Source: Bacillus sp. DNRA2 (GTDB lineage Bacteria > Bacillota > Bacilli > Bacillales > Cytobacillaceae). From it: a stretch of 64,000 bases of DNA. The first letter of the stretch is position 1. Each line of letters begins with the position of its first letter. Shown here in pieces: positions 18,708 through 27,254 of the stretch. A model generated the notes under the pieces. It ran no database searches, was not told the origin of the DNA, and saw nothing but the letters and a program-made list of their open reading frames with translations. The DNA lies in contig NZ_JABAIT010000009.1 of NCBI RefSeq assembly GCF_012843265.1, positions 1-64,000 of the forward strand, written 5' to 3'. The translations under genes and the position numbers were made by a program.

Positions 18708-20147
18708 ATGAAGTTCATTTTGAAAAATAATCAAGGCTATGCTCTGTTAACCGTTTTGCTAACAATCACTGTTTTTGGCGTATTATCCATTGCCTTAATA
18801 TCTAATTCATTTTCTAGTACGAAGCAAAATGCTATGGCAGAGAAGAAATCACAGTCCATTGAATTGGCTGAAATGGGTGCGAAATACTTCGAATATGCTG
18901 TGAAAAATGCTGCCAATGACTTGATTCAATCAGTCCGGACTGAAATTGAGACAGAACAGCGTACAACTGGAGACGTCGCGAATCCTAAAGAACATTTTAC
19001 GGAACGTTCAATCGAAATATTAATTGAAAAACTGGACGATGAAATCAATACTGTAACCGTGCCAATGAAAAATAAAACAAATGCCTCATTTACGATTGAT
19101 CAAATTAGTTTTGTTAAAAGTGAAACAGGGGATGAACTCATTGTCACCTCAAAAAGTATCGGCAATAATAACGGAAAAACTTCGGAAATCACAGCAAGTG
19201 TGACGATTAGCTTCGCTAATTTTATCACGATGGTTCAAGGTGCGAATCAGACACCGAGCCCAACGCTACTGGTCGATTTGCCGCCGGAATTAACGATAAC
19301 GTTCCCAAGTAATATCATTAATGGTTGCACCTTCACAAATGAATTTGATTATTCAAGTAAATCGTGTCGTGATCCTCGTGACATTATTACAGGTAGCAAT
19401 TTTAACGAGCTAAAATTTAACGAATCGATAGTTAAACTAAAATCGATGGATGTAAACGGAAATATGAATTTCCCAATTTCAAAATCAACGATTTATGTGG
19501 AAAATAATGTTGATTTTAAAAAATCCGTACGATTTACAGGTAGCAATCTATACGTTGGTGGCGATATTAACTTCTCAATGTCAGATGGACTGACCATCGA
19601 AAATCAGTCGAATCTTTATGTTAATGGATTTGCTGACTTTAATAAGGTTGTAGACATTAAAGGGAATTCAAACATTTATGTTGGGAATGCTGATTTTAAG
19701 AAAAATACTTCAATTAATAATTCGTTCTTATATGTTAAAGGAAATCCAAGTGAAGACGTAAAGGTTACATTCCATGAAACATTGAACATTACTAATAATT
19801 CCAGAGTATATGTTACAGATGATACCTATTTAAAAAAGGGCTTCACCCTTAATCAGTCCATCCTCCATATTAAAGGTTACACAGATGTGGACGATGCAAT
19901 TAATTTAAATAACAATGCAAAATTATGTGTCGATGGCGTGTTCGACCCGAAACATAATGTCAATATAAATAAAGATAACTCTAGTAAAATCTATGCTAAA
20001 TCTACGACGTACACAAAAAACTCCACATACGTAAATACAAATCCCGCTGATTTTGAAAAAGAGTGCAGCTGTAACGCACCATCCTCAGATCAAACAATTA
20101 GCTGGGGAACTATGGATATATCACCGAAGTTTGATTATAGCTATTAA
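18708..20147 (+). CDS. Large PilX-like minor prepilin with beta-helix rungs (cassette B, third gene)
   Basis: A 479-residue protein. The prepilin leader MKFILKNNQG is followed by YALLTVLLTITVFGVLS; position +5 is Thr, not Glu. A conserved LAEMGAKYFEYA segment lies near residue 60. From about residue 235 to 440 the sequence consists of repeated strands of the type NLYVGGDINF and SNLYVNGFADF, spaced about 20 residues apart, which suggests a right-handed beta-helix. The C-terminus has CSC and ends FDYSY; the cassette C paralog ends with CEC and VDYQY. Probably a tip adhesin-like subunit; ligand unknown. Confidence 0.83.
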   Translation: MKFILKNNQGYALLTVLLTITVFGVLSIALISNSFSSTKQNAMAEKKSQSIELAEMGAKYFEYAVKNAANDLIQSVRTEIETEQRTTGDVANPKEHFTERSIEILIEKLDDEINTVTVPMKNKTNASFTIDQISFVKSETGDELIVTSKSIGNNNGKTSEITASVTISFANFITMVQGANQTPSPTLLVDLPPELTITFPSNIINGCTFTNEFDYSSKSCRDPRDIITGSNFNELKFNESIVKLKSMDVNGNMNFPISKSTIYVENNVDFKKSVRFTGSNLYVGGDINFSMSDGLTIENQSNLYVNGFADFNKVVDIKGNSNIYVGNADFKKNTSINNSFLYVKGNPSEDVKVTFHETLNITNNSRVYVTDDTYLKKGFTLNQSILHIKGYTDVDDAINLNNNAKLCVDGVFDPKHNVNINKDNSSKIYAKSTTYTKNSTYVNTNPADFEKECSCNAPSSDQTISWGTMDISPKFDYSY

Positions 20148-20166
20148 ACTAGTTGATTTATTAAGT

Positions 20167-20199
20167 TAAAAAAGATGTGATGGAAGCCCATCACATCTT
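20167..20199. terminator. Terminator between convergent pilin cassettes B and C
   Basis: Perfect arms aagatgtgatg (20172-20182) and catcacatctt (20189-20199). On the minus strand a TTTTTT run follows, so it is best as the terminator of cassette C; on the plus strand the tail is weaker. Confidence 0.8.
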
Positions 20200-20200
20200 C

Positions 20201-21484
20201 TTAATATTGATAGTCAACATTATTACTTATATCCTTGGACCAAGTGTATGGAATTTGGCATTCGCATAATTCTTCCCAATCATTTTCACTTGTTTTAATA
20301 CCTGCTATTTGTTCAGTTGTCTCTCTGCCATTTACAAATACTTTATTTTTTACAATCAATCCCAAATCACTATCAATCGTAATATAACTTAAGTCTTTTA
20401 TGTTTATATTATTTTTGACACACATTTTTGCGTTCGAACTCATATTGAACTTATCATTGATATTAAGATTCTCTTCCACAAAGGCAACGGTATCTCCTGC
20501 TAAATTAAGATGCTTATTATTGGTCAAACTTTTACCGATATAAAGTGTTGATTTACCAAGAAAATCTGTATTACCATTAAGAGTCAAATTAGATAGCGTC
20601 TCTAATACTAAATTATTTGAGTTATTCATATTATTTTTTATTAGAATTCTCTCTACTGCGTGTAATTTTAAACTTTCTGTACTATTAAGATTTCCATTTA
20701 AGGTTATGCCTTTTGTTGAAAAAATCGTCTTATTAACGGTGTTGTTAATGTTATCGGTTATTGTGGTTAGAAACTCAATGACAGATTCTAAAAGGCCTGC
20801 GGCTGGTTTAATTAGAAGTCCGTCACAGTTTTTCGGGAAATCACAGTTACCACCTGATGGAGCGATAATACTGTTAAACTTAGGAAGAACTACACCAACG
20901 TGAATCCCCCCATCATCTACTTCATTTTCTGTAATGGTTATTTCCATTTCTGTCTGAAGCGGTACATTATCACCACCAATATTCTTACCCTCAGAAACAA
21001 ATGATATCGTAATTTTATCATCAGTAGAATTTTTTATAAGATTGAAATCACGAATGATAATGTTAGGGTTAGAAATGTCAGAATTAATACTTTTCGCATA
21101 GATTGGATTAGGTACTGAATTGTTCAAGAAAGTATTTTCTTCAAGTTTAAATAAATCTTCCAAACCCTGATCTAAACAGGTCTTCATTTTATCCAAGGCT
21201 AAATCAGTATAATCTTTATCAGTTATATCATTTTTCATTTCAGCAAGAATTTCATCATCAATATCATCCTTATTTGACTGATATATATCGTTAATAGCTG
21301 CCTCAACATAATTTATTCCCATTTCTGCAAATGCAACAGACTTCGTTTGTTTTTCAACCGTAGTGTTTTGTTTAGAAGTGGTAAAGGAATATCCTACGAA
21401 GGCGAGGAAAATGATTGTAAATATAGTAATAATTAGTAGGGCTGACAAAAGAGAATATCCACTTTCATTTTTAAAAGTTTTCAT
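20201..21484 (-). CDS. Large PilX-like minor prepilin (inverted cassette C, third gene)
   Basis: A 427-residue protein, paralog of the gene at 18708-20147. The leader ends NESG, the mature part begins YSLLSALLIITIF with Ser at +5, and the FAEMGINYVEAA segment lies near residue 53. The body is Asn-rich, with LTLNGNTDF and TLYIGKSLTNN type rungs in its second half. The C-terminus (CECQIP and VDYQY) matches cassette B (CSCNAP and FDYSY). ATG 21484 lies seven bases after GGGGGA and is better placed than TTG 21487. Encoded on the minus strand, convergent with cassette B. Confidence 0.82.
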   Translation of the reverse strand: MKTFKNESGYSLLSALLIITIFTIIFLAFVGYSFTTSKQNTTVEKQTKSVAFAEMGINYVEAAINDIYQSNKDDIDDEILAEMKNDITDKDYTDLALDKMKTCLDQGLEDLFKLEENTFLNNSVPNPIYAKSINSDISNPNIIIRDFNLIKNSTDDKITISFVSEGKNIGGDNVPLQTEMEITITENEVDDGGIHVGVVLPKFNSIIAPSGGNCDFPKNCDGLLIKPAAGLLESVIEFLTTITDNINNTVNKTIFSTKGITLNGNLNSTESLKLHAVERILIKNNMNNSNNLVLETLSNLTLNGNTDFLGKSTLYIGKSLTNNKHLNLAGDTVAFVEENLNINDKFNMSSNAKMCVKNNINIKDLSYITIDSDLGLIVKNKVFVNGRETTEQIAGIKTSENDWEELCECQIPYTWSKDISNNVDYQY

Positions 21485-21496
21485 CAACTTTTCCCC

Positions 21497-21940
21497 CTAA
21501 AGTCGATAAAGTAATGTTTCAATTTCGACTTTATTCCTAGAGTCCTGCTTATCTTTAATGATGATAAATAGTTCCATCTTACTTATTTTAGGGTTAACTG
21601 GCCCTATTGTCCTGTCTTGTTCGTCGACTTCTGTTTTGCTCTCTTTAATCCAATAGTTTACTTTTGAGTTCTTAAATTTTGTGGATACATCCGGGTTGGT
21701 TGCCGTAATCGTAACGACTCCGTTAGAATTTGTAATGGTGTACTCTTGGGAGGTTTGATGGATTCTGGTGAGGTTAGTGATAATGATGTTAGCTTCTTGC
21801 TGCATCGTATTTTTTGAAACGGCATTTTGGGAATATTTATATCCTTGAAAAAAAACATTCCAAATTAGCACACCAATGATGGAGAGAATTACTAATGCTG
21901 CTAATCCTTCAACTAATGTAATTCCACGTTCGTTATTCAT
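21497..21940 (-). CDS. Minor prepilin, PilW/GspJ-like (inverted cassette C, second gene)
   Basis: A 147-residue prepilin with leader MNNERG, mature start ITLVEGLAALVILS with Glu at +5, and the IWNVFFQGY segment seen in cassette B (IWNVYFQGY). ATG 21940 is preferred over the ATG at 21958 because GGGAGTGA lies about eight bases upstream of 21940, while nothing precedes 21958. The stop of the preceding gene (21949) sits between the two candidate starts. Confidence 0.82.
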   Translation of the reverse strand: MNNERGITLVEGLAALVILSIIGVLIWNVFFQGYKYSQNAVSKNTMQQEANIIITNLTRIHQTSQEYTITNSNGVVTITATNPDVSTKFKNSKVNYWIKESKTEVDEQDRTIGPVNPKISKMELFIIIKDKQDSRNKVEIETLLYRL

Positions 21941-21948
21941 TAGAAGTT

Positions 21949-22449
21949 TCACTCCCATCCAATTGGTTCTGATATCACATACCCATAAGATTCACTAAGG
22001 AGTTTGTCTTTGTTGTTAAGCACAGTGACGTGGATTTGATGTGCTTCTGTTTTGAATGCGCTATCGAAATCAGAATCAACTAGTATTTCGATTTTGGCGG
22101 TTAAATCTCCAATAGATGCTGTATATAATAGTGCATCAACATCTGAGTCTTCATCTTTATTTATTTTTTCCCCATAATCATAATTGAGTGTATCATCGTT
22201 GAGTGAATTTGGATCCACATTCGAGCTAGTGTAGTTTCTTATAATAGCCTTTACTTTATCGGACTCCTTCCACTTAACCATTACCAGTTTGGCAGTATTA
22301 ATTCCCTGGAGCTTGTCCTCATTTTGTTTATTCATGAAACCCATTTGTGGAAAAAAATTAAAGAACGTAATTAACACAATCGATAGAATAGTAATGGATG
22401 CGATGACTTCTATGAGGGTAACACCTTTTTCAGAGCGGATTAATATCAT
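21949..22449 (-). CDS. Minor prepilin, PilV-like (inverted cassette C, first gene)
   Basis: A 166-residue prepilin: leader MILIRSEKG, mature start VTLIEVIASITILS with Glu at +5, then FPQMGF and KLQGIN as in the cassette B gene at 17817. ATG 22449 lies about eight bases after AAAGGAA; the frame is open further upstream to 22548, but that extension has no binding site and would put 33 unrelated hydrophobic residues before the leader. It is the first gene of the only minus-strand cassette. Confidence 0.83.
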   Translation of the reverse strand: MILIRSEKGVTLIEVIASITILSIVLITFFNFFPQMGFMNKQNEDKLQGINTAKLVMVKWKESDKVKAIIRNYTSSNVDPNSLNDDTLNYDYGEKINKDEDSDVDALLYTASIGDLTAKIEILVDSDFDSAFKTEAHQIHVTVLNNKDKLLSESYGYVISEPIGWE

Positions 22450-22753
22450 AAAATCATTCCTTTCAAAGGTGAAACAGGATAATACGATGATATAACAATG
22501 TATATATAGTGGTAAAAATATGTATATTAAAATACCAAAATTAATCATGATTACCTTTTATTAGTATATCATATACCAGAATATTTGAACTGTTTAATCT
22601 TATTGTTAAACGGATATGAAGTTTCTTTGAATAGTATTTAAGATGGATGAAACAAAATAGTAAGTAGTAATGATAAATAGTGTATTTTTGTCGAAATTTG
22701 TTATGATATAGATGAAGGATACTATTCAGAAAATAAAATAGGGGGAAGTAGTC
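22450..22753. promoter_or_regulatory. Divergent promoter region of cassettes C and D with a Spo0A-box match
   Basis: About 300 AT-rich bases lie between the divergent cassettes. The plus strand reads TTTTTGTCGAAATTT at 22685-22699, a perfect fit to the Spo0A-box consensus TTTGTCGAAA. It lies a few bases before TATGAT/GATATA (22702-22710), a possible -10 for cassette D. The minus-strand promoter of cassette C is not clear. I see no gene here. Confidence 0.5.
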
Positions 22754-23209
22754 ATGTGTCCAATTAAAAATGAAAACGGATATTTGCTGCTTGAAATCCT
22801 CCTATCGATTACGATTTTATCCATTATCTTCACCGTATTTTTCGGTTATTTTCTCCAATCTAGAACACATGTTGAAATCAATAAAGGCATAGGTTCCGCT
22901 AGTCAGCTTAGTCAAGAGGTCCTAATTAAAGTCAGAGATTCAAATTATACTTCGACATTAACGCAAGAACAGCTAGAAAGCCTCATTGGTTACGACTCCG
23001 CTCAAGGGATTGTTGTCAACAATCATCACTATTTTCCAAAGGTTTATATCAGTCAAGCGAATACAGTAGTAGAGACCCAAACTGTTTTACAATCACCCGT
23101 AGCGTTAGAAAAATTAAATCTCATTACCGTGATCATTGAGGAAGATATTAATGGGACAAGAAATGAGGTATATGAGACATATGGGTATAAAGTGAGGGAC
23201 CTAAATTGA
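22754..23209 (+). CDS. Minor prepilin, PilV-like (cassette D, first gene)
   Basis: A 151-residue prepilin: leader MCPIKNENG, mature start YLLLEILLSITILSIIF with Glu at +5. The C-terminus ends with ETYGYKVRD, related to the ESFGYMV and ESYGYVI ends of the cassette B and C genes, while the rest of the head has diverged. ATG 22754 follows GGGGGAAG. It overlaps the next gene by four bases. Confidence 0.84.
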   Translation: MCPIKNENGYLLLEILLSITILSIIFTVFFGYFLQSRTHVEINKGIGSASQLSQEVLIKVRDSNYTSTLTQEQLESLIGYDSAQGIVVNNHHYFPKVYISQANTVVETQTVLQSPVALEKLNLITVIIEEDINGTRNEVYETYGYKVRDLN

Positions 23210-23634
23210 AACGCAATGGTTTTACCCTCATTGAATTATTGGCAGGCTTGTTGCTAACAACGCTGTTTGTAACAATTGCAACTTCTATTTATATTACTGG
23301 ATTTCGCCAGGGCGAGGACACGAAGAAGGATGTTGACCTTCAACAAGAAGCGAACTACATAGCGACCATTCTTCGGAAAGAGTATTTTAGTAAAAATGAA
23401 TACAATAGCGGGACGACATATCAATTAACTATATATACCGATAAGATCGAATTAAATGGAACGACTGTTTCAGACAAGTATAACTATAACGCTGAAATTC
23501 AATATGACAACGAAACTTATGAAACAAACGAAGCGATTATTGTTAAAAATAAGGCACCGGTGATGATCAACATTAAAATCATCCATGGAAATGATAGCTA
23601 CACGCTTAGGACGACGTTATCGAGAGGAGTGTAA
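23206..23634 (+). CDS. Minor prepilin, PilW/GspJ-like (cassette D, second gene)
   Basis: A 142-residue prepilin with a five-residue leader (MKRNG), the shortest here, then FTLIELLAGLLLTTLF with Glu at +5 and LQQEANYIATIL as in the other W genes. The start is TTG 23206, overlapping the previous stop, with GTGAGGG about seven bases upstream. Confidence 0.84.
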   Translation: MKRNGFTLIELLAGLLLTTLFVTIATSIYITGFRQGEDTKKDVDLQQEANYIATILRKEYFSKNEYNSGTTYQLTIYTDKIELNGTTVSDKYNYNAEIQYDNETYETNEAIIVKNKAPVMINIKIIHGNDSYTLRTTLSRGV

Positions 23635-23640
23635 GCAATC

Positions 23641-24564
23641 ATGAGAAATCAAAAGGGGTCAAGTTTAGTGGTTGTTTTGCTCATCATTGCCAGTTTCTCG
23701 ATTATTGGTATCACATTAATGGCGCTCAATACGACAACTACAAAACAGGTAACGAAAACGGGTGAGGACATTCAAGCTACTAATGTAGCCGAAATGGGAG
23801 TTGTTCACTTAAAAGAACTTGTTTTTCAAACCTTAATCGCCAATAAAACTTCACTAAAACCATCAAATATTCAAACGATTCTAGAAACAAAACTTGCAGC
23901 AATCAATAATCAAACGTTCAAAGTACGAGATGGGATTTCCTATACATTATCTGATTTAATTGTTACGCCAACACCATTAAATGATTTCGCTAATATTGAT
24001 AAGGTTTCTATTGCCTTTAAGTCAACAGGGTCTGCACTAAATGAAATGTTTCAAATTGAAGGCACGATAGAAGCACCGGTGGCTGCTATTAATGAATTTC
24101 CAGAATACGAGTCAGGTGAATATAAATATGTAGAAACTGACCCAGCATACACACACCAAGATGCCAATACAATTCAATCTGATCAATACTATTTTGCGAA
24201 TGGCTTTACTTTTAAAAGTACAAACGAAAAGGACGTCCTTACGTTTTCAAAAGGAATTGTTTCATTGGGAGCGATTGTGACTACAAATGCCGGAACGTAT
24301 TTTACGATTAATGAGGATGCTCATGTTTATGATATTCAATTGCATCAAGACGATGGCAAGAATGCGCTCATGTGTGTAAAAGGAAAATTATATGTATATG
24401 GACCTGATGATCCGGATCCGATGCCTAAAGTGAAGAAACCACTGGATTGTGCCTCAGAAATAGCTAATGGGACTAGTGGAATCATTGCAGAGGAATACTA
24501 CCATACACCTTTAGGTGCAATTTGGGATAGAAATGAAATAATCATAAACGCAACATACAAATAA
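23641..24564 (+). CDS. PilX-like minor prepilin, shorter form (cassette D, third gene)
   Basis: A 307-residue protein: leader MRNQKG, mature start SSLVVVLLIIASFSIIG with Val at +5, and the VAEMGVVHLKEL segment near residue 52 as in cassettes B and C. The body is shorter and lacks the long run of beta-helix rungs. Only NALMCVKGKLYVYG recalls the rung end of the other X proteins (AKLCVDG, AKMCVKN). Ends the last cassette; a 200-base AT-rich gap without a recognisable terminator follows. Confidence 0.8.
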   Translation: MRNQKGSSLVVVLLIIASFSIIGITLMALNTTTTKQVTKTGEDIQATNVAEMGVVHLKELVFQTLIANKTSLKPSNIQTILETKLAAINNQTFKVRDGISYTLSDLIVTPTPLNDFANIDKVSIAFKSTGSALNEMFQIEGTIEAPVAAINEFPEYESGEYKYVETDPAYTHQDANTIQSDQYYFANGFTFKSTNEKDVLTFSKGIVSLGAIVTTNAGTYFTINEDAHVYDIQLHQDDGKNALMCVKGKLYVYGPDDPDPMPKVKKPLDCASEIANGTSGIIAEEYYHTPLGAIWDRNEIIINATYK

Positions 24565-24762
24565 CATTTATGGTAAAAATAGTTATTTTAATATATATAC
24601 TAAAAATTCATAATATCAGTTAATTAAAATAATTATTTCATTAAAAGTTCTTTTAAAAAAATAACATATATTATACAATTATAGTCAAAGTCATATATTG
24701 TCATATTTCGTTGAATAATAAGGATGGGATTGGCAAATCTATTTTTCGATAGGGGTGGAAAA

Positions 24763-25848
24763 ATGGAGAGTTACATATTAGCTGGAGTATCGTTGCTTAT
24801 TTTGATTCCGATACTATACTTCCTTCCATTAGGCTTTACCATAAAAGGGAAAGTCTTTGTTGTTTTGGCATCATTGTTAATCGGGATGTTTGGACTCATT
24901 TCAGCAGCAGTTTTTCCGTTGTGGCAAACGGGTTTGATCTTGTTGCTGTTTGTTAGCTCTTTAGCATATTTAATGAGTAAACGTAATTTGGCGTGGATGT
25001 ACCTTCAGGAAGATGATGATATCGACCCTTTCTCAATTGATGAGGAAGAAGAAGAGGCGGAGAGTATCTTGCCGGAAATCAAACCAAGTTATACATATAT
25101 TGCTATTTCTGAAAAAAATCCTCGATCGTTACCACCAGGAGAAATGAATCATGGTCAAAACGATGATATGAAGCATGGTTTGCTCGAAAAGCTGATTTCA
25201 GGTAATGAAAAGAGTTTATCAATGATTTCAAAAGAAGAGAATCATCAAGATTTTGGCGAACATGAGCTTGAGGAGCTTGTATTAAACATAAACCCAACTA
25301 ATGAAGCGACAGCAGAAATACAAAATCCTTCACTGCAAGAGGAAGATCAGGATAGACAAACAAAGGCTGAAGTCGAAGATTCTCAAACGGTCAATTTAGC
25401 CGATGTTGAAAGTAAAATTGAAGAGCTAGTAGATACTACCGAAGCGCAAGAATTTGATCCTGATATCGAAGCGATTATTCATAAGACAGAAGCGGAAGCG
25501 GAAGAATTTGAGGCGAAACAGGCTAGAGCTGATGATTCCAAGCCATACATAAGTGAAATTGAACAGATTCTCGAAACAGGCGAATATGAACAATCTAATG
25601 AGGCTTCTTTAGAAGAAGTGCCATTACCCGTAATAAATGTTGAGGATATTCTAGAGCCTACAGAAGAGCTTGAGATTCAACAAGAAATCAAGCTAGAGAA
25701 TGATCCACCACAAACGTGGTTAAATGATGAATTCGAGCTTGATGAGATTGAACTAATTCCAAGTCAAATCGCTGAATCAAAATCTATAGAAGAAGAAAAA
25801 GAGAAACATAAGCAGGCAGTTGAAGATAATACTATGGTTAAACATTAG
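24763..25848 (+). CDS. Membrane-anchored acidic protein of unknown function in the pilus locus
   Basis: A 361-residue protein. Residues 1-75 form two or three membrane helices (YILAGVSLLILIPILYFL, VFVVLASLLIGMFGLI, GLILLLFVSSLAYLM). The remaining 285 residues are highly acidic and low in complexity, rich in Glu, Asp, Ile and Gln. ATG 24763 is preferred because GGGGTGG lies just upstream; the frame is open from 24724. I recognise no family. Its place between the minor pilins and pilB suggests a cytoplasmic or membrane accessory role, for example holding assembly components, but this is only context. Confidence 0.7.
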   Translation: MESYILAGVSLLILIPILYFLPLGFTIKGKVFVVLASLLIGMFGLISAAVFPLWQTGLILLLFVSSLAYLMSKRNLAWMYLQEDDDIDPFSIDEEEEEAESILPEIKPSYTYIAISEKNPRSLPPGEMNHGQNDDMKHGLLEKLISGNEKSLSMISKEENHQDFGEHELEELVLNINPTNEATAEIQNPSLQEEDQDRQTKAEVEDSQTVNLADVESKIEELVDTTEAQEFDPDIEAIIHKTEAEAEEFEAKQARADDSKPYISEIEQILETGEYEQSNEASLEEVPLPVINVEDILEPTEELEIQQEIKLENDPPQTWLNDEFELDEIELIPSQIAESKSIEEEKEKHKQAVEDNTMVKH

Positions 25849-25896
25849 TGATTGCAGCTGCAATTTTGATCAACTGCTAGTAAGAGGGTGGGGTAT

Positions 25897-27231
25897 GTGA
25901 GGAAGAAGCCAGAGTTAAAGCTCTTTATTGTACTATTCATTTGCACAGCATTCATATTTAGTTTTTCACATTTTGGAGTTTCGGCATATGAGGCAATTAC
26001 ATCTGATAGTTCCCGTTTTGGTGACGGAACAATGATTGGCCCAGTTGATGTTTCAGGTAATACAAAGGAAGAAGCAAAATCTTTGTTAACTGAAAAAATG
26101 CAAAACTGGCGCTCTCAAACCAATATCAAATTGCAATATAAAGAAAACAGCGTTCCGGTTGATAATGAACAATTCCTATTTGATTTTGAAAATACGATGG
26201 AAATGGTCCAGGATGGTCAACAAAATGAAGTGATAGTAACGTTCAAATCAGGGGATATGTATCAATATTTAAAGAGTCTTTCAAGTGAACTTGATAATTC
26301 GAAAGTCAAAACAGACCCATTATTAAATGAACTGATAAGTATTGGTGCCAATTTCCGTAGTGGCGATCAAACATTAAAGGTTGAAAAATTCTTATCGACT
26401 GCAGTTAATGATAAGGATGTGATTAGTGAAGCTACCATTACCCCTGAGTATTTGCCGATTGAATTGGGGATGTTGGTTGAAGAACTTTCACCGATTAAGG
26501 TTGATGCAGGTGCCCAGGTTTCGATGCTTTCATTAATGGAGGAACGTCAGTTTACGACCTTCCCGTCTGAAGCGGCAAGTATGATTGCTTCAGTCATTTA
26601 TCAAGCAATTTTATCTAGTAATTTCAATATGATTGAAAAGCATACTGGTCAAGTTTTACCAGATTACCTTGAGTTGGGTTACGAGGCAAAAGTGGATTAT
26701 CAAAATCATCTTGATTTCATTTTTGCTAATCCGAACGAAAACAACTATGAAATTGCTTTGCAATTAGATGGTAATACGCTAAATGCAAGTCTCTCAGGTA
26801 ACACTTTCCTAAATCAGTACAAAGTAAAACTTACAGACCGTAAGGAATTTGAGCCGAAAACAATCATTCAATATAGTCCTTTATTGAATCCTGGAGCGAA
26901 GAAGCTTCAGCAAAAAGGAAGCAACGGGCTTTTGATAAAAGTTTATCGAGCCGTTTATGGTGAAAGTGAAGAATGGCTCCGAGATGATTTTATCTCTGAG
27001 GATTTTTATCCACCGATCCATAATATAGAAGTACATGGTTTAACGTCAAATCAGAACAATAATGGTACGGATGGTACAAGTGGTACTGATGGTAGTCAGG
27101 GCACAAACCAAAATACTGAGACTCCTGGAAGTAATAATGGGACAACAGTACAACCGAATCCATCAGATTCATCACAATCAGGTAATGGAAATGATGACAT
27201 TTTTGGCAAACCAAATGAGCAGACAAAATAA
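25897..27231 (+). CDS. VanW-like surface protein with peptidoglycan-binding-like N-terminus
   Basis: A 444-residue exported protein. One N-terminal membrane segment (LFIVLFICTAFIFSF) is followed by a PG_binding_4-like domain (GPVDVSGNTKEEAKSLL near residue 46). The second half resembles the VanW family: IASVIYQAILSS, then MIEKHTGQVLPDYL and YEAKVDYQNHLDFIFAN, corresponding to the usual LYNAALLA, ERxxHS and DATV regions, with several usual residues changed. The last 60 residues are a Gly/Thr/Asn/Ser-rich tail. GTG 25897 lies just after GAGGGTGGGG. It may help the pilus pass through the wall; that role is inferred from location. Confidence 0.75.
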   Translation: MRKKPELKLFIVLFICTAFIFSFSHFGVSAYEAITSDSSRFGDGTMIGPVDVSGNTKEEAKSLLTEKMQNWRSQTNIKLQYKENSVPVDNEQFLFDFENTMEMVQDGQQNEVIVTFKSGDMYQYLKSLSSELDNSKVKTDPLLNELISIGANFRSGDQTLKVEKFLSTAVNDKDVISEATITPEYLPIELGMLVEELSPIKVDAGAQVSMLSLMEERQFTTFPSEAASMIASVIYQAILSSNFNMIEKHTGQVLPDYLELGYEAKVDYQNHLDFIFANPNENNYEIALQLDGNTLNASLSGNTFLNQYKVKLTDRKEFEPKTIIQYSPLLNPGAKKLQQKGSNGLLIKVYRAVYGESEEWLRDDFISEDFYPPIHNIEVHGLTSNQNNNGTDGTSGTDGSQGTNQNTETPGSNNGTTVQPNPSDSSQSGNGNDDIFGKPNEQTK

Positions 27232-27254
27232 GAAACAATGTGGGGTGTGCCACA

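Noticed and set aside
21949-22548. 199-codon version of the cassette C PilV-like gene
   Set aside because: The extra 33 residues precede the prepilin leader and have no ribosome binding site; ATG 22449 fits.
15225-24564. Type II secretion system or ComG-type pseudopilus instead of a pilus
   Set aside because: A PilT retraction ATPase and PilM/N/O are present, and the major pilin has a classic type IV start. A dual role cannot be excluded.
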